Shown: piece after piece, positions 22,027-32,400 of the stretch
Position numbering within the stretch: the stretch's first letter is position 1
Layout of the letters: every line of letters starts with the position of its first letter
The notes under the pieces: generated by a model
Seen by the model: only the letters and a program-made list of their open reading frames with translations
What the model was told of the DNA's origin: nothing
Databases searched by the model: none
Source: Acheta domesticus
Lineage: Eukaryota > Arthropoda > Insecta > Orthoptera > Gryllidae
DNA length: 64,000 bases
Direction: 5' to 3'
Assembly: GCA_031308135.1 (NCBI GenBank)
Contig: JAHLJT010003656.1
Coordinates: forward strand, 70,822,984 to 70,886,983
Made by a program: the position numbers and the translations under genes

Positions 22027-22033
22027 CTTTATA
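22027..22033 (-). promoter_or_regulatory. TATA box of Osiris gene 1
   Basis: The minus strand has TATAAAG inside CCTGTATAAAGGCGG, about 45 bp before the start codon. Transcription would begin near 22000, giving a 5' UTR of about 15-25 nt. Short 5' UTRs and TATA promoters suit strongly and briefly expressed cuticle-related genes; that regulatory reading is inference. Confidence 0.7.
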
Positions 22034-22279
22034 CAGGCCGACGCCCCGGCGACGTCGCGGACGCCGCCGGCCCGCACCACGCCACGCGTCGGGCGGCCCG
22101 GATCCCGAAGGCGGCGGCACGGCGGAGGGGCCAGGGAGGTGGAGGAGGTGGGGCAGTGTGGATGGAGTAGTAGTTGAAGCGGTGACTACAGTGGTAGGAT
22201 TACAATAGTGGTGAAGTAGAAGCGAGGACAGGGGGACGGACGGGGACGACAGGGACGACGGGGCCGGGGGGAAGGGGAG

Positions 22280-22515
22280 GATAGCGGGGGCGGCGGGGGC
22301 GGCGGAGGCGGCGGGGGCGGCGGCGGGGATGGTGGGGGCGGCGGGGGCGGCGGGGGCGGCGGGGGCGGCGGGGGCGGCGGGGGCGGCGGGGGCGGCGGGG
22401 GCGGCGGGGGCGGCGGGGGCGGCGGGGGCGGCGGGGGCGGCGGGGGCGGCGGGGGCGGCGGGGGCGGCGGGGGCGGCGGGGGCGGCGGGGGGCGGCGGCG
22501 GGGGAGGCGGCGGGG
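22280..22515. repeat. G-rich 9-bp tandem array (GGGGGCGGC)n
   Basis: About 17-18 perfect tandem GGGGGCGGC units at roughly 22333-22489, with degenerate units on both sides. It lies 250-480 bp upstream of the Osiris TATA box. Each unit has a five-G run, so the plus strand can form multiple G-quadruplexes and the minus strand i-motifs. Apparent Ala-Ala-Pro or Gly-Ala-Ala proteins are translations of the repeat and not genes. Confidence 0.95.
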
Positions 22516-22639
22516 GAGGCGGTGGGGCGGTTGGGCGGTGCCCCCAATGTGGCAATGGAGCTTCGCGCGTGACGCATTGTCAAACCCTGTTGCCGCGTGG
22601 CCGAGTGATGGTGGGAGGGGAGGAGGAGGAGGAGTAATT

Positions 22640-24016
22640 ATTGCCGCGACGAGGAGACGCGCAGGCGACGAATATGGGCGGTGGTAGATGCCCTGGGGCG
22701 GATGTGGGTGCGCATGGCCGGAGGCGGTTATGTTCTACTTCCGCAGTGAGGTCGGTGGATAGGCACACTTTAATTTTTTTTAAATTGTCAATTTTATTGA
22801 GTTCAAAATCTAAGATTCCTAGTTTAAACGATTTTTGAATTATTTAGTTTTTGAGAATTACAAATGTCTTAGTGTCGGTGATTAGAGATTGTGCTTGAAA
22901 GAACATGAATGAGCTAATTCGTGTTCGTGATTTGAGAATTCTTCGAGACACCTTAACTCTCCATTCAAAACCGAGCGAGAAGTCCTAGGTTTTTCTCCAA
23001 AGAAATAATCGTTAAATTTCTCGATGAAATATTCTCGAGGGTTCTTATCGTTCTGCATTCGGTAATGAAGATATTATTTGTAGATTTCGTTTTCTGGATT
23101 ATTCCAAGGTATCGCCCTTTTCTTCATTATCTTACTTTCAATTGTAGATTATTTCAGGGTATGTCCACATCTGTAGTCATGCCCTCTAGACGAAGTCACG
23201 AAATTAATTATTTTTAATTTTTCGAATCTCAGAATCCGACGTCACATTAAGTAATTATTCCTTTTGAGATTGAACTCAATCTATGAAAGCCTAATGTTAA
23301 ACCTTCTTATTTACATTCGTTGCTGCCTCTGTACTGCTAAAACATAAGCCGTAGGGAGAATACGAGTGCATAGTGAGGAATACGTAAACATTTGCGAGGG
23401 CAGAGTCCAAGTTGTGTTGCGGTGTCTTCGAAGAGGAGATGAGAGACATTTTTGTTGGGGCTGTATTATATGAAAGGGCTCTGGTTCTCGCAAGCCGTGT
23501 GGCCCCGTGTGGTGCCAGCCGTGAGTGATCGCCGCCCGTCCAACGAAAGCAAAACTCGGGGCAAGCGGCCGAGACACGAGCAGAGCCCAGAGGAATAAAC
23601 TTGGCAGCGGCGGCCCGTCTGCTCCGTGCCACTCATTCCGTAGCTCGTAATGAGGGCTAGTTACGTCGTTTAGTTGGCAAAAGATGAGAGTTAGGTGTAC
23701 TTGTTAGGTGTAACTTGGCCATGTTGTTATTTTTCTTCTGTTGTGTAATGTTTCTTTCAATGATAAATATTTGATTTTCGGGTTTGTCCCTAAAAGGACC
23801 TGCACCTAGAACGTCACGTAGGAAAGACAAGCTTAAGTTTTCTCGTCTAGAATTCTGTTCGGAGTGAACTTATTGCACGATGAGTTGTTGTGGAAATTTT
23901 CTAAAGCTATTTACTAACTTGTTAGTAATGTTAGTAACATGTTAACATTGAATTCGCAAAACTGATTTCTTTGGAAAAAATCGTTTCTTTGGTTATTTTC
24001 GCATGTGGTTGTTATT

Positions 24017-24058
<42 letters not shown>

Positions 24059-25430
24059 TTTATTACTGATTTTTTCTATCACCCCCTCATTATTTGAATT
24101 CGATTATTAGAATATAAAAGAATTACGGGTAAAGATTGATTTTAGAGTACTTTTTTGATCCTTAATTTGCTTTAATAAAACCATTTAATCGTTTATATCA
24201 GTATTAAAAGATCTCACGTATAGGTAATCCCATAGAACCACAATTGCGAACTTCTCTCACGCATGAGTATTTTTTAAATAAACTAATCATAGAAATATCA
24301 TTTCTTTCTCCACTGGTGTCCATTTTTCCTTTTTTTTGAGTATTTGTAAAAGAATATTAGTTACTGTCACTGATAGTGAATTGGAATTAACACTTCAAAT
24401 ATTTCGATATACCGGTTTCCTGTTCTATGTTTTTCAAGAATATTCTTAAGCAGATTGTTTTACATCTACAAAAACACTCAAACATGGACATAATTTTTGT
24501 GTACGAATTATTTTAATGAATCATCATTGTGTTTTGGTTTACGTTACAACCTTCGAATCTAGTAATGAAAAATGAATATACGTAATGTGTATGTTCATTC
24601 ACAAAGGGAAAATAATAACACAAACACAAAGGAAAAATAAGTCGCCAAAACATGTGACTCCAATAAAGCATCCTTATTTTGTAGAGGGAATATTTGTGTG
24701 ATCATATTTTCTTTTTGTTTCGAGACAACGTCAGCTCAACTACTATTTTTATTGTCGAATTATACGAGAAAAAGCGTTATTTTTTCTGTGTATGTCGTTT
24801 TTGTTAAGTAATCAGCGCCGTAAAACCTGAAGAGACTAACACTGGGTTTGACTATTTCATTCCATAATATTAGATTATTCCACAATATTACTCAGTCTTA
24901 AATTAAACAGTTTATACATTGAAATGATTATTTGAATGATGGCAAATCTTCTTTAGTCGTTCGGCACGCGTACGTGGTCCAAAAATCGTTGCAACTCCGG
25001 ATAAGTGGCCTGTTCAAAGTAAATAGCGAACCACACCTGCTTAGATTGCATGAACCAACAGCAGATGTGTCATTTTGAAAATTAACAAACCTAAAAGCAT
25101 ATTCTGAATCAAATAGCCAGTGTAACTCCTTTTCGCAGAAATTGGAGATGTGACCTTTTCTAATTAAGATTAAGTTACGTGTTACCCTTTGAAGTTCTTC
25201 ACTTGATACCTTTATTTTAAGCCTCTCAAGAATGCATCCTGTGGCAGATCACTGGCATCACTCGCAGATCCTGCATGTTGCGCGTGCCTCAACTGAACCA
25301 CGCAATGCATGCAAATCTGGCTGAGCGATTGGACCTCCGCCGGTGAAAACCTCCAACCCGGAGCGGGTGCCAGCTCCCCGATCCATACGGAATCCAATTA
25401 GAGACCGTGTATACGCCAGTGAGCACTAGT
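22640..25430. other. AT-rich intergenic stretch, no gene seen
   Basis: Contains an AAT microsatellite at 24018-24057. A more GC-rich patch at 23300-23640 has an open minus-strand frame of ~110 codons that I cannot assign. A GC-rich patch at 25205-25420 shares GGACCTCCGCCGGTGAAA with 27224-27241, suggesting a dispersed repeat. Confidence 0.4.
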
Positions 25431-25432
25431 GT

Positions 25433-25696
25433 CAGGGGCGGATCCAGCCGAAAAATTTTTTTGGGGGGGGGGCGCATCGTAGATTTTGTTCAGTAATAAA
25501 CATAGTTTTATTATATTGTATATTATTAATGTCCTGTAGATATGAACTATACAATTTTATTGTTTGAATAATTACATAATTCGAACATACATAAAAATTT
25601 AAATAAATTTTGTCAAAGGGAGAAAGGTAAACGAAAACTCTAGGCCTTTTGGGGAAGGGTATGGCCCCCATTCCCCCCCCCCTCGATCCGCCAGAG
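25433..25696. mobile_element. hAT MITE, copy 1, with perfect 8-bp TSD
   Basis: The ends CAGGGGCGGATCCAGC and CTCGATCCGCCAGAG are inverted repeats. They are flanked by the identical octamer ACTAGTGT at 25425-25432 and 25697-25704, the diagnostic 8-bp duplication of hAT insertion. Subterminal G and C runs flank an AT-rich core (TTATTATATTGTATATTATT). Related copies: 46849-47102 and 51656-51885. Confidence 0.92.
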
Positions 25697-26269
25697 ACTA
25701 GTGTCGACTGGAGACGACCCTATCTGCGCAGAAATCGTGACGATCTGCCATGATGATGAATGCTATTCAGAACCAAACAGCAGGAATTAGCGATTCATTC
25801 CAGCTTTAAACATTTATTCTCGTTTGTGTTTTCTAAAACTTAATAAAAAGTTGAAAGTAACCAATATTTAATACTTTGAATTTGCAATTTACCTACAGTA
25901 CTTTATCAAGCTCCAGTCTTTCATTTCTTCGGTACTTTTTTTAATATTCGCATAGGAGAGTGTTCTTGGTGTGAGTATGTTTAATAATTTTGTTAGGTCA
26001 ACTTATATCGAATAATAGTCGTCCGAAACCCCAAAAAATATTATGAAAGTTACGGACACCAAATAATTACCTCACCTAATACCATTTGCATCTAGTTCAC
26101 TGTTTGTTGGCGTTCTTTACAACCGACTGCTACGCAACACTTTCGTTGACAGTGGCGATTGTAAGCATCAGTAATAATATACAATATACATTTAACTTAG
26201 TAAGAAAGTGTTTTGATACATGTTCACCGCACCCAACCTAACGAAAAACGATCGTCACGATTTTCAGCT

Positions 26270-26510
26270 CTTCAAAGCATTGCAGTAGTGCATCCAGCTA
26301 TGATGTTGAGATCACTGATATAGGGGCCTCATCTCGAAGATTCGCGAGTTCGATTCTCGCACTGGACATGAATGTTTTCTTGTGTTTTGTGGCTTGGTGG
26401 AGCTCATTCAATCGCCATATATCACCTTTCAACTACACTCCTTCAATTCCTGGCCGATTTGTGTGGCGCGGGGGCTATGAGAAGCTACGAGTCGCCCATA
26501 AGGCAACTAA
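26270..26510 (+). repeat. tRNA-derived SINE-like element, second family
   Basis: Contains a B-box-like GAGTTCGATTCTCGCACTGG preceded by a tRNA-like segment (TAGTGCATCCAGCTATGATG). The following body ends with CATAAGGCAACTAATGAACT. Part of the body resembles 28790-28900 (a CCTGG/TGGCG motif, then CTCATAAGGCA). This suggests a SINE family distinct from family A. It is not a functional tRNA: no acceptor stem closes. Confidence 0.5.
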
Positions 26511-27439
26511 TGAACTCTAGGGGCCCACGTTTTCTTCATCAATACTGATTTCCTTAAACGATGAGTGTGTTATTTTAGTTTATTGTATGTAACATTATAT
26601 CACATTCACTTCCACTATTTATTTATTTGCACTATTTATTTTCAGTTTTCTTATATTTGTATTTTATGTATATTTCTATGGCTTTTCTTCTACTGTGTAA
26701 AAACATGTATACGTTTTATTTACAACAGGATATAAGATTTTTATTCAGGATTATACGATGTTGTTCTGTACGTAGCCACAATCTATATAATGTAATGTGT
26801 ACCCCTAATACACATCATTTTCATATTATCTACCTTTATATTTATTTAAATTACATACAAATATTTTTCTCATATTTCTAAGAACGAAATTAAAGAAATA
26901 AAAGAGAAATTAAAATAATTGCGGAGAAAAAGTTACCGGACCTATAAAGGCTTAAAGGCTACATAATCCAAAAGGAATACTAAAATGAAACTACCAAGAT
27001 GGAAAAACCTTTCCTAGATACATTTCTAAGTAAGTTCCAAAGCAATTTCTTGATTTTCCGTTGATTATATTTACCCTCAAAGTTGAAGCCAATTCCCTCG
27101 CTCTCGTAAACAACCGTGCCACGCCAATCACCGTAGGTGGAAATGCACCCGTTGCACCACTCCTTCACTGCGCGCGTGTTTCGACTAAATTCGCTCAATG
27201 AATGCAATCCTGTTGCGCTACGGACCTCCGCCGGTGAAACACTCCTCGTTGCCAGAACACTGCGCCACGCGGAGTCCGAATACGGCGCATTGTGGCGAGC
27301 GGGTGACACGTTAAGGACAGGATCCACATTCTCTACAAGGGACTTCACCCGATAGAAAATGAAGAATATTTTCTGTAGTCGACCTGGGTAGCCGTTGTGG
27401 GTAAAGCGAACGCGCTCTAGGTTTCTCTGTTCGAAGGGT

Positions 27440-28715
27440 TGTGGATTCGAATCACACCTTGGAGACATACATCAAACGGGCCACGGACCGCGCGCGTGAT
27501 CTTTCCTTCCTCATCCTCGTCCTATCTAGGACCACTCTTAGAGAATCTGCATCTAGGGACACATTGCGTAGAGATTGTGGGTTCGATCCCTATGTAATAT
27601 ACGGTTGTTGTGTTGTGGAAGGGTGGGTCAGGCCCCATCACCAATCTACCACCTTTAAACCACCGCCATTTATTACGCGTACCAGACCCTCTTCCAAACT
27701 GGCTGGTACTGAGGTGGGTGTACCCCCTTACTTACGCACACTTACAGTAACATGTATTGCATTACCACACACGGATTCCTAGCGTGGGTTACAATTCCAC
27801 AACTGAATCTTGTTCTACCGGGGGGATCAAGTACCCGGGGTGGGCACCTAGACGTTAGCCTTTATCCGGACCTTCCGCACACGCTAAGTACTCTGACAAG
27901 CCGGCAATCGGATCCGGCCGGCACCCAACTCTCACGGCAACCTCCCCGTACAATGCGTGGTAACGGGACACTCTGCCAGCTCAGAGCCACTAGCTATCCG
28001 GGAGAGTAACCGGAATCAACAAAATGTGCCACTCACATGCGCAGGGAGCAAGTCTCTCTTCTATGCCCAGAGTGCCGTGCCACTGCCACGACGAAGCCAA
28101 GAGCCCAACTGGGGCCACTCGAACTAAGGATCGAGTGGCTTGGGGCCCATCCCGCCTCCCACTGCCTATACATTTAGGCTAGCAACGAGGGTGCTGCCGG
28201 AACCAAGGCGACCTGACGGAAATTATCAATTTTCCGCCAGACGTCTGAATGAGGATTCCAGACCACCTCGAAGGGTCACCTTCACCCGATCCTGCCTTAA
28301 GGTCGGCCCACCAGGGACTCAACTGGTGGGTTGCTGGGTTGAACCGAACAACCAGGAGCTTAGCATCGCCTACTGCCTTCACCCTGAAGCTAATGACGTG
28401 AATGCCGCCGTGAAACTAAGGATCCGGGGTGCCGTCCACAACTCTCCATCAGAGATCTTGCCCACCTACGCAGACAACATTCCCCCTGCGGGGGCACTAC
28501 CATACATGCCGGGAAACCATCAGCTTAGAGCTTGTACCGCTGGGCCGATGTCCCGCGTTGTGGGAGATACCTGGTTTGGGAAACATCCGCTAGCCGACGG
28601 TATGTCGGCGCCATCCAGCGAGGTAAGATCACCGCCAGCTCCCGCTACACTACATTTATGAGACTAATGACCTTAGCAGCTTACGTGCCCGGAATCACTA
28701 ACAATCAATCAATCG
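27440..28715 (+). repeat. SINE family A copy split by a ~960-bp insertion
   Basis: Family A body sequence (ACGGGCCACGGACCGCGCGC and the pyrimidine tract) stops near 27530. The family A 3' part resumes at about 28500 (ACATGCCGGGAAACC, CTTAGAGCTTGTACCGCTGG, ATGACCTTAGCAG) and ends in an AATC repeat tail (CAATCAATCAATC). The intervening 27531-28495 is absent from other copies and so is an insertion. Confidence 0.7.
27531..28495 (+). mobile_element. Unclassified ~960-bp insertion inside a SINE
   Basis: GC-balanced sequence unlike its surroundings. It starts with a tRNA-like stretch containing a B box (GTGGGTTCGATCCC near 27578). The rest has multi-frame openings of 60-170 codons but no protein family I recognise, and no clear terminal inverted repeats. 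It could be a long SINE or LINE-derived composite. Confidence 0.45.
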
Positions 28716-28759
28716 GAGACGTACGTTTTCGCTTCTGTGTTGGGGCAAGGTGAGGCTCT

Positions 28760-30214
28760 CCCAAATAGTGTGTCACCTATGAACCCTCTTCATTCCATTC
28801 CTGCCCGGCCTGGGTGGCGAAGAGGCCTGTAGCCTTTGCGACCAACTTCTTTTAACATACTGACTGTGAACTCGAGTATCTCATAAGGCATCGGTGTTAT
28901 GGCGTGGTGTGCAATCAGCTTGTTTTGGAACATTATCAATTATGCCTCATGATTGGAACCAACTTCTCTTCACTTTCGGGTGGTGATGATTGAATGCGTA
29001 GATCCTTTTCTCTGTATGTTCTAATGATTAAAACTGTGTGATGGATGCCGAGGTGCAGTTTGAACTGCAGATCCCATTAACTTTGGGTCATCTGTAGAAG
29101 AGGAAGTAAGGATTTTTTAAATTGAATAAATGCGTCGAGGTATGCGAGCGTTTTGGTGTACTGAAGCTTCTTAAACAGGATAGCTCCTAATTACATATCG
29201 GAAATATTATATACTTTTGGAGCGAGCTCTGGTAGCAGGAAAATTCTACAGTCTAAATACAAATTGTAATAATTATAGAAATGAAACAGTCTTTTTTGAA
29301 TTTTCACCGATCAAATTGAACCGAATGCCAGAGGCTTCACTACAGAATATGTCACAGAATTATTACACCCAGGCCATAAACTCATCTCCCATCCATATTT
29401 GAGACATCTCCCATCACATATAAGACTCTTGCACTACAGGAACTCGAGATCAAATGAGAAATAGTAGCAATTGAACTCCATCGCGATGCAAAGATAGAAA
29501 AATTATAATAGGAATACCATAATTGAGCATGTATGTTCACAAAATGCACACATATACTCTCTTTTGCAAGTATTTTTTTAACAAATTGCTAAAGAAAATG
29601 CGCAAATAGAAAGTGTTTAAAATCTGTATATGGATTGTTATTCATGAAGTTGTAGGTGATGAGGTAAATGTATTAAGTTAGCTTAGAAACAACTTATTAA
29701 CTTGATGCGGCCAATTCGACTAGCTTTGCTTGCAAATTTCCAAGTCGAAGACTTGGATCTGAGCGATTAAACTGAAACCTCGTGGAGTCCAGCCAATATT
29801 AACTTTTCTAAGCATTTTCACAGAGAAACAGACACGATAATTGTGAATAACGTCTCTTGCTTAACTACTTTTAAAATATTTACATTTAATTAAATACGCA
29901 TGACTCATTTATCTATATGGTTTAGTTGTTTAAAAAACCTCGCTTGAGGGAATTGGTGGAAGCTGCTGGGAAAGCAATTCGAAGAGCGAGGAAGAAGAGA
30001 GAGGAGACGATAGAAGCATTACGAGCCTCCTCGTGGTCATGCAAATGATTAAGGGAAGCGAGTGAAATTGGTCATCTTTAATTGGCAATTGCTTTACTTT
30101 GGCAACCTTTATACAAAGTACAACTTTATGAACCGCCACCCCTTGTACAAAGCATTGCAAACGTGTTCAATTATGGCTAAGCTCTCATTTTTTGGTCAAT
30201 TTCGGTCCCCATTC
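28760..30214. other. Mostly AT-rich, no gene seen
   Basis: 28780-28900 resembles part of the repeat at 26400-26510. The remainder shows no coding or structural signal beyond an AG-rich patch near 29940-30020. Confidence 0.35.
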
Positions 30215-30735
30215 TGGTCATTTGATTGATTGAGGTTTCTGGACGCGTCCACTGCTATGGTTATTAATCGTGTTGTTGTAGTGCATATGTTTCATCTCGT
30301 AAGCATCTGGTGGTTTTCCTCCCCCACTGGATGGTGAGATCCGCCTTCGTGGGCTTGTAAGAGTTTCCCCCAGGTAATCGCCCCAGCCGGGTCAATCTAT
30401 AGCTCCAGACATGTGTGGAAATGAAATGCATGTAAGTGTGTGTGTAACGAGGGAGAATACAACAACTTTTCTTCCTCTTCCTTGCCCTCTCCTTACCCTT
30501 TCTTATCCACGCTTACACTTACATGCGCTACACTACATACATGCCGGGAGATCAGTGGGGAGCTTAGAGCTTGTCCGGTTGGAACGGTCCCGCAAGCCGA
30601 CGGGAGGTCGGCGACGAAATTCTCGCCATCCAGCGGGGAAAGACTATTGCCACTCCGGTGACAAACCATGTACTACACTGACGGGAGTAATGACCTTAGC
30701 AGTGAGCGTCCGGGGGTCACTGATCAGCCAATGTA
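30215..30735. repeat. Inverted pair of SINE family A 3' regions
   Basis: 30215-30420 is family A 3' sequence on the minus strand (the reverse complement reads GATCTCACCATCCAGTGGGG and ends CAATCAATCAAATG). 30455-30735 is the same region on the plus strand (ACATGCCGGGAGATCAGTGG, GCTTAGAGCTTGTCCGG, AATGACCTTAGCAG). The two face away from each other (tails outward), forming a ~500-bp imperfect foldback. Confidence 0.75.
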
Positions 30736-30799
30736 AAAAAATACAAATCCTTGCCTCCCCTCCCCTGAGGTCTTTGAAGTGAACTCTTCCAAATGGACT

Positions 30800-31359
30800 G
30801 GAGATCGCACGCCCTCTGGTGAAACCCTCCCCGAGCGAGCGGGGCGCCAGCGTCCAAATACGTCGCCGCGCGGGGGCCGGATCCGCCTCCGCCCGCGTGG
30901 GCTTATCGGCGCGCAATTAACCGCATTCGTCGCCGGGAGAGGCGCGGCGGCGACGGCGGCGCGGCGGGCGGTGGTGGCGACGGCGGCGTTGGCGGCGTGG
31001 GGCGGCGGCGGTTGGCGGCGGCGGCTGCGGCGGCGGCCGTGGTGGTGGAGACGATGGTGGTGGAGACGATGGTGGTGGAGACGATGATGGTGGAGACGAT
31101 GGTGGTGGAGACGATGGTGGTGGAGACGGAGATGGTGGTGGAAGACGATGGTGGTGGAGACGATGGTGGTGGATGGACGATGGTGGGTGGCGACGATGGT
31201 GTGGAGACGATGGCTGTGGCGACGATGGTGTGCGACGAGGCGGTTGCGGCGGTGGCGGTGGCGGTGGCGGCCGGCGGTGGCGGCGGCGCGCGGCGGGGTG
31301 GCGAGCGACGGCGGTGCCGGCGATGGCGGCGATGCGGGCGTGGTGCGTTGGCGGCGTTG

Positions 31360-31390
<31 letters not shown>

Positions 31391-31640
31391 AGGCCTGGAT
31401 GGCACGCGGGGCGAGCGCCGGGGGGCGCTGCGACGCGACGCATCGGGATTTCAGGGGCGCGTCGCGTCGCGGCGGCGGCGGCCGCGCCGGCGACGCAAGT
31501 CAAGGCGCGAAGTGGGCGGGGCCCCGCGCTCGTATAGCGTCGCGCGACGCCCTTGGTGCTGCCGCCGCGCCGTCGCTCGCTTTCACCGGGTGCGGCGCGG
31601 GTGGTGGTTCAGGGTGGAGAAGGTGTGGGTGTATTGGTTG
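30800..31640. other. CpG-rich block with simple repeats
   Basis: Very GC- and CpG-rich (CGGCGG runs) with long openings in every frame that reflect composition. It includes a GC box (GGGCGGGGCC near 31514) with TATAG about 15 bp after it. It may be a promoter CpG island for an unseen gene. No exon or protein domain was recognised on either strand. Confidence 0.5.
31040..31215. repeat. 15-bp minisatellite (GGTGGTGGAGACGAT)n
   Basis: About ten imperfect tandem copies of GGTGGTGGAGACGAT, with one block expanded by ATGGTGGAAG. Frames across it read histidine-rich on one strand and Val-Glu-Thr repeats on the other. These are translations of the repeat. Confidence 0.9.
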
Positions 31641-32129
31641 ATTACCCAGGCACACAGAAAAAAAATTGTCAGACCGAAGGACTTGACGCACGTTTCTCTA
31701 TGTAATGTCGAGCGATGAATCTGAATCAGAAGCTAGAATTGCGCCACCACTAGTTTTTGTTTTTAACTGCGAAAAACCACCGTGAAAATTTACAATATAT
31801 AATTCCACGGTATTTTTTCCGCGATTAAAAAAATGGAAAAAGCAATTCTGGCTTCACATTCGGATTCAGAGCATCCATATAATAGAGAAACATGAGTCAA
31901 GCCTTTGGGTCTGACAGTAACCCCGAAACAAAAAATACAGTATGACGGTGCTCCTTGTGCGATTAAAAAAACGAGGGTGATGTCAATTCTGGCTTCAGAT
32001 TCGGATTCAGCGCGTCGACATATATGGGAGAAACGTGTGTCACGTCTTTGGTTTCGACAACTTTTTTTTGTGTGCCTATGTTATTTTGTTTCCTGTCGCG
32101 TGAAATATTGGTTGTTAGTTCAGTAATAG

Positions 32130-32400
32130 GCCTGTATGTTTTATCATGGGAGGTGTCGGTGATGATCTCCCGCTGGATAAGACCCGGTGTCGTTCTGTAT
32201 GTCGGTTAGCGAGATTTCCTACCAGACTTCGTCCATTAGTGCCGGCATGGTGCCTAGTTGGTGGGAGATATCAGATATAGGAGATATCTCTAGCTATGTC
32301 AAAAATCCTTCCAGTGTCGGGATTCGAACCCCAGGAGCTTCAAATCGGAGGCTCTGCGGTGCCATAAGTTGATGCCCTGAACCACCTAATCCGGTGCGGT
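32130..32400 (-). repeat. tRNA-derived SINE related to family A
   Basis: On the minus strand a tRNA-like head (GGATTAGGTGGTTCAGGGC, then the B box GGGGTTCGAATCCCGACA) is followed by a short body. The end resembles the family A 3' part (TATCCAGCGGGAGATCATCA, ACACCTCCCATGATAAAACA). It lacks the middle of the full-length element, so it may be a shorter subfamily or an internally deleted copy. Confidence 0.65.

Noticed and set aside
22200..22583. Long arginine/proline- or alanine/proline-rich open frames across 22200-22640 on both strands
   Set aside because: They are translations of the (GGGGGCGGC)n array and keep open in every frame; only the part from the ATG at 21982 downward is a real coding exon.
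27578..27592. tRNA gene suggested by GGGTTCGATCCC
   Set aside because: Only the B-box region is tRNA-like; no acceptor or anticodon stem closes around it. Similar B boxes at 26350, 32320, 43555, 45098 and 52118 are SINE heads for the same reason.
30724..31720. Open frames of 100-260 codons, His-, Gly- or Arg-rich
   Set aside because: Overlapping openings on both strands reflect GC content and the 15-bp minisatellite; no domain or splice structure is visible.
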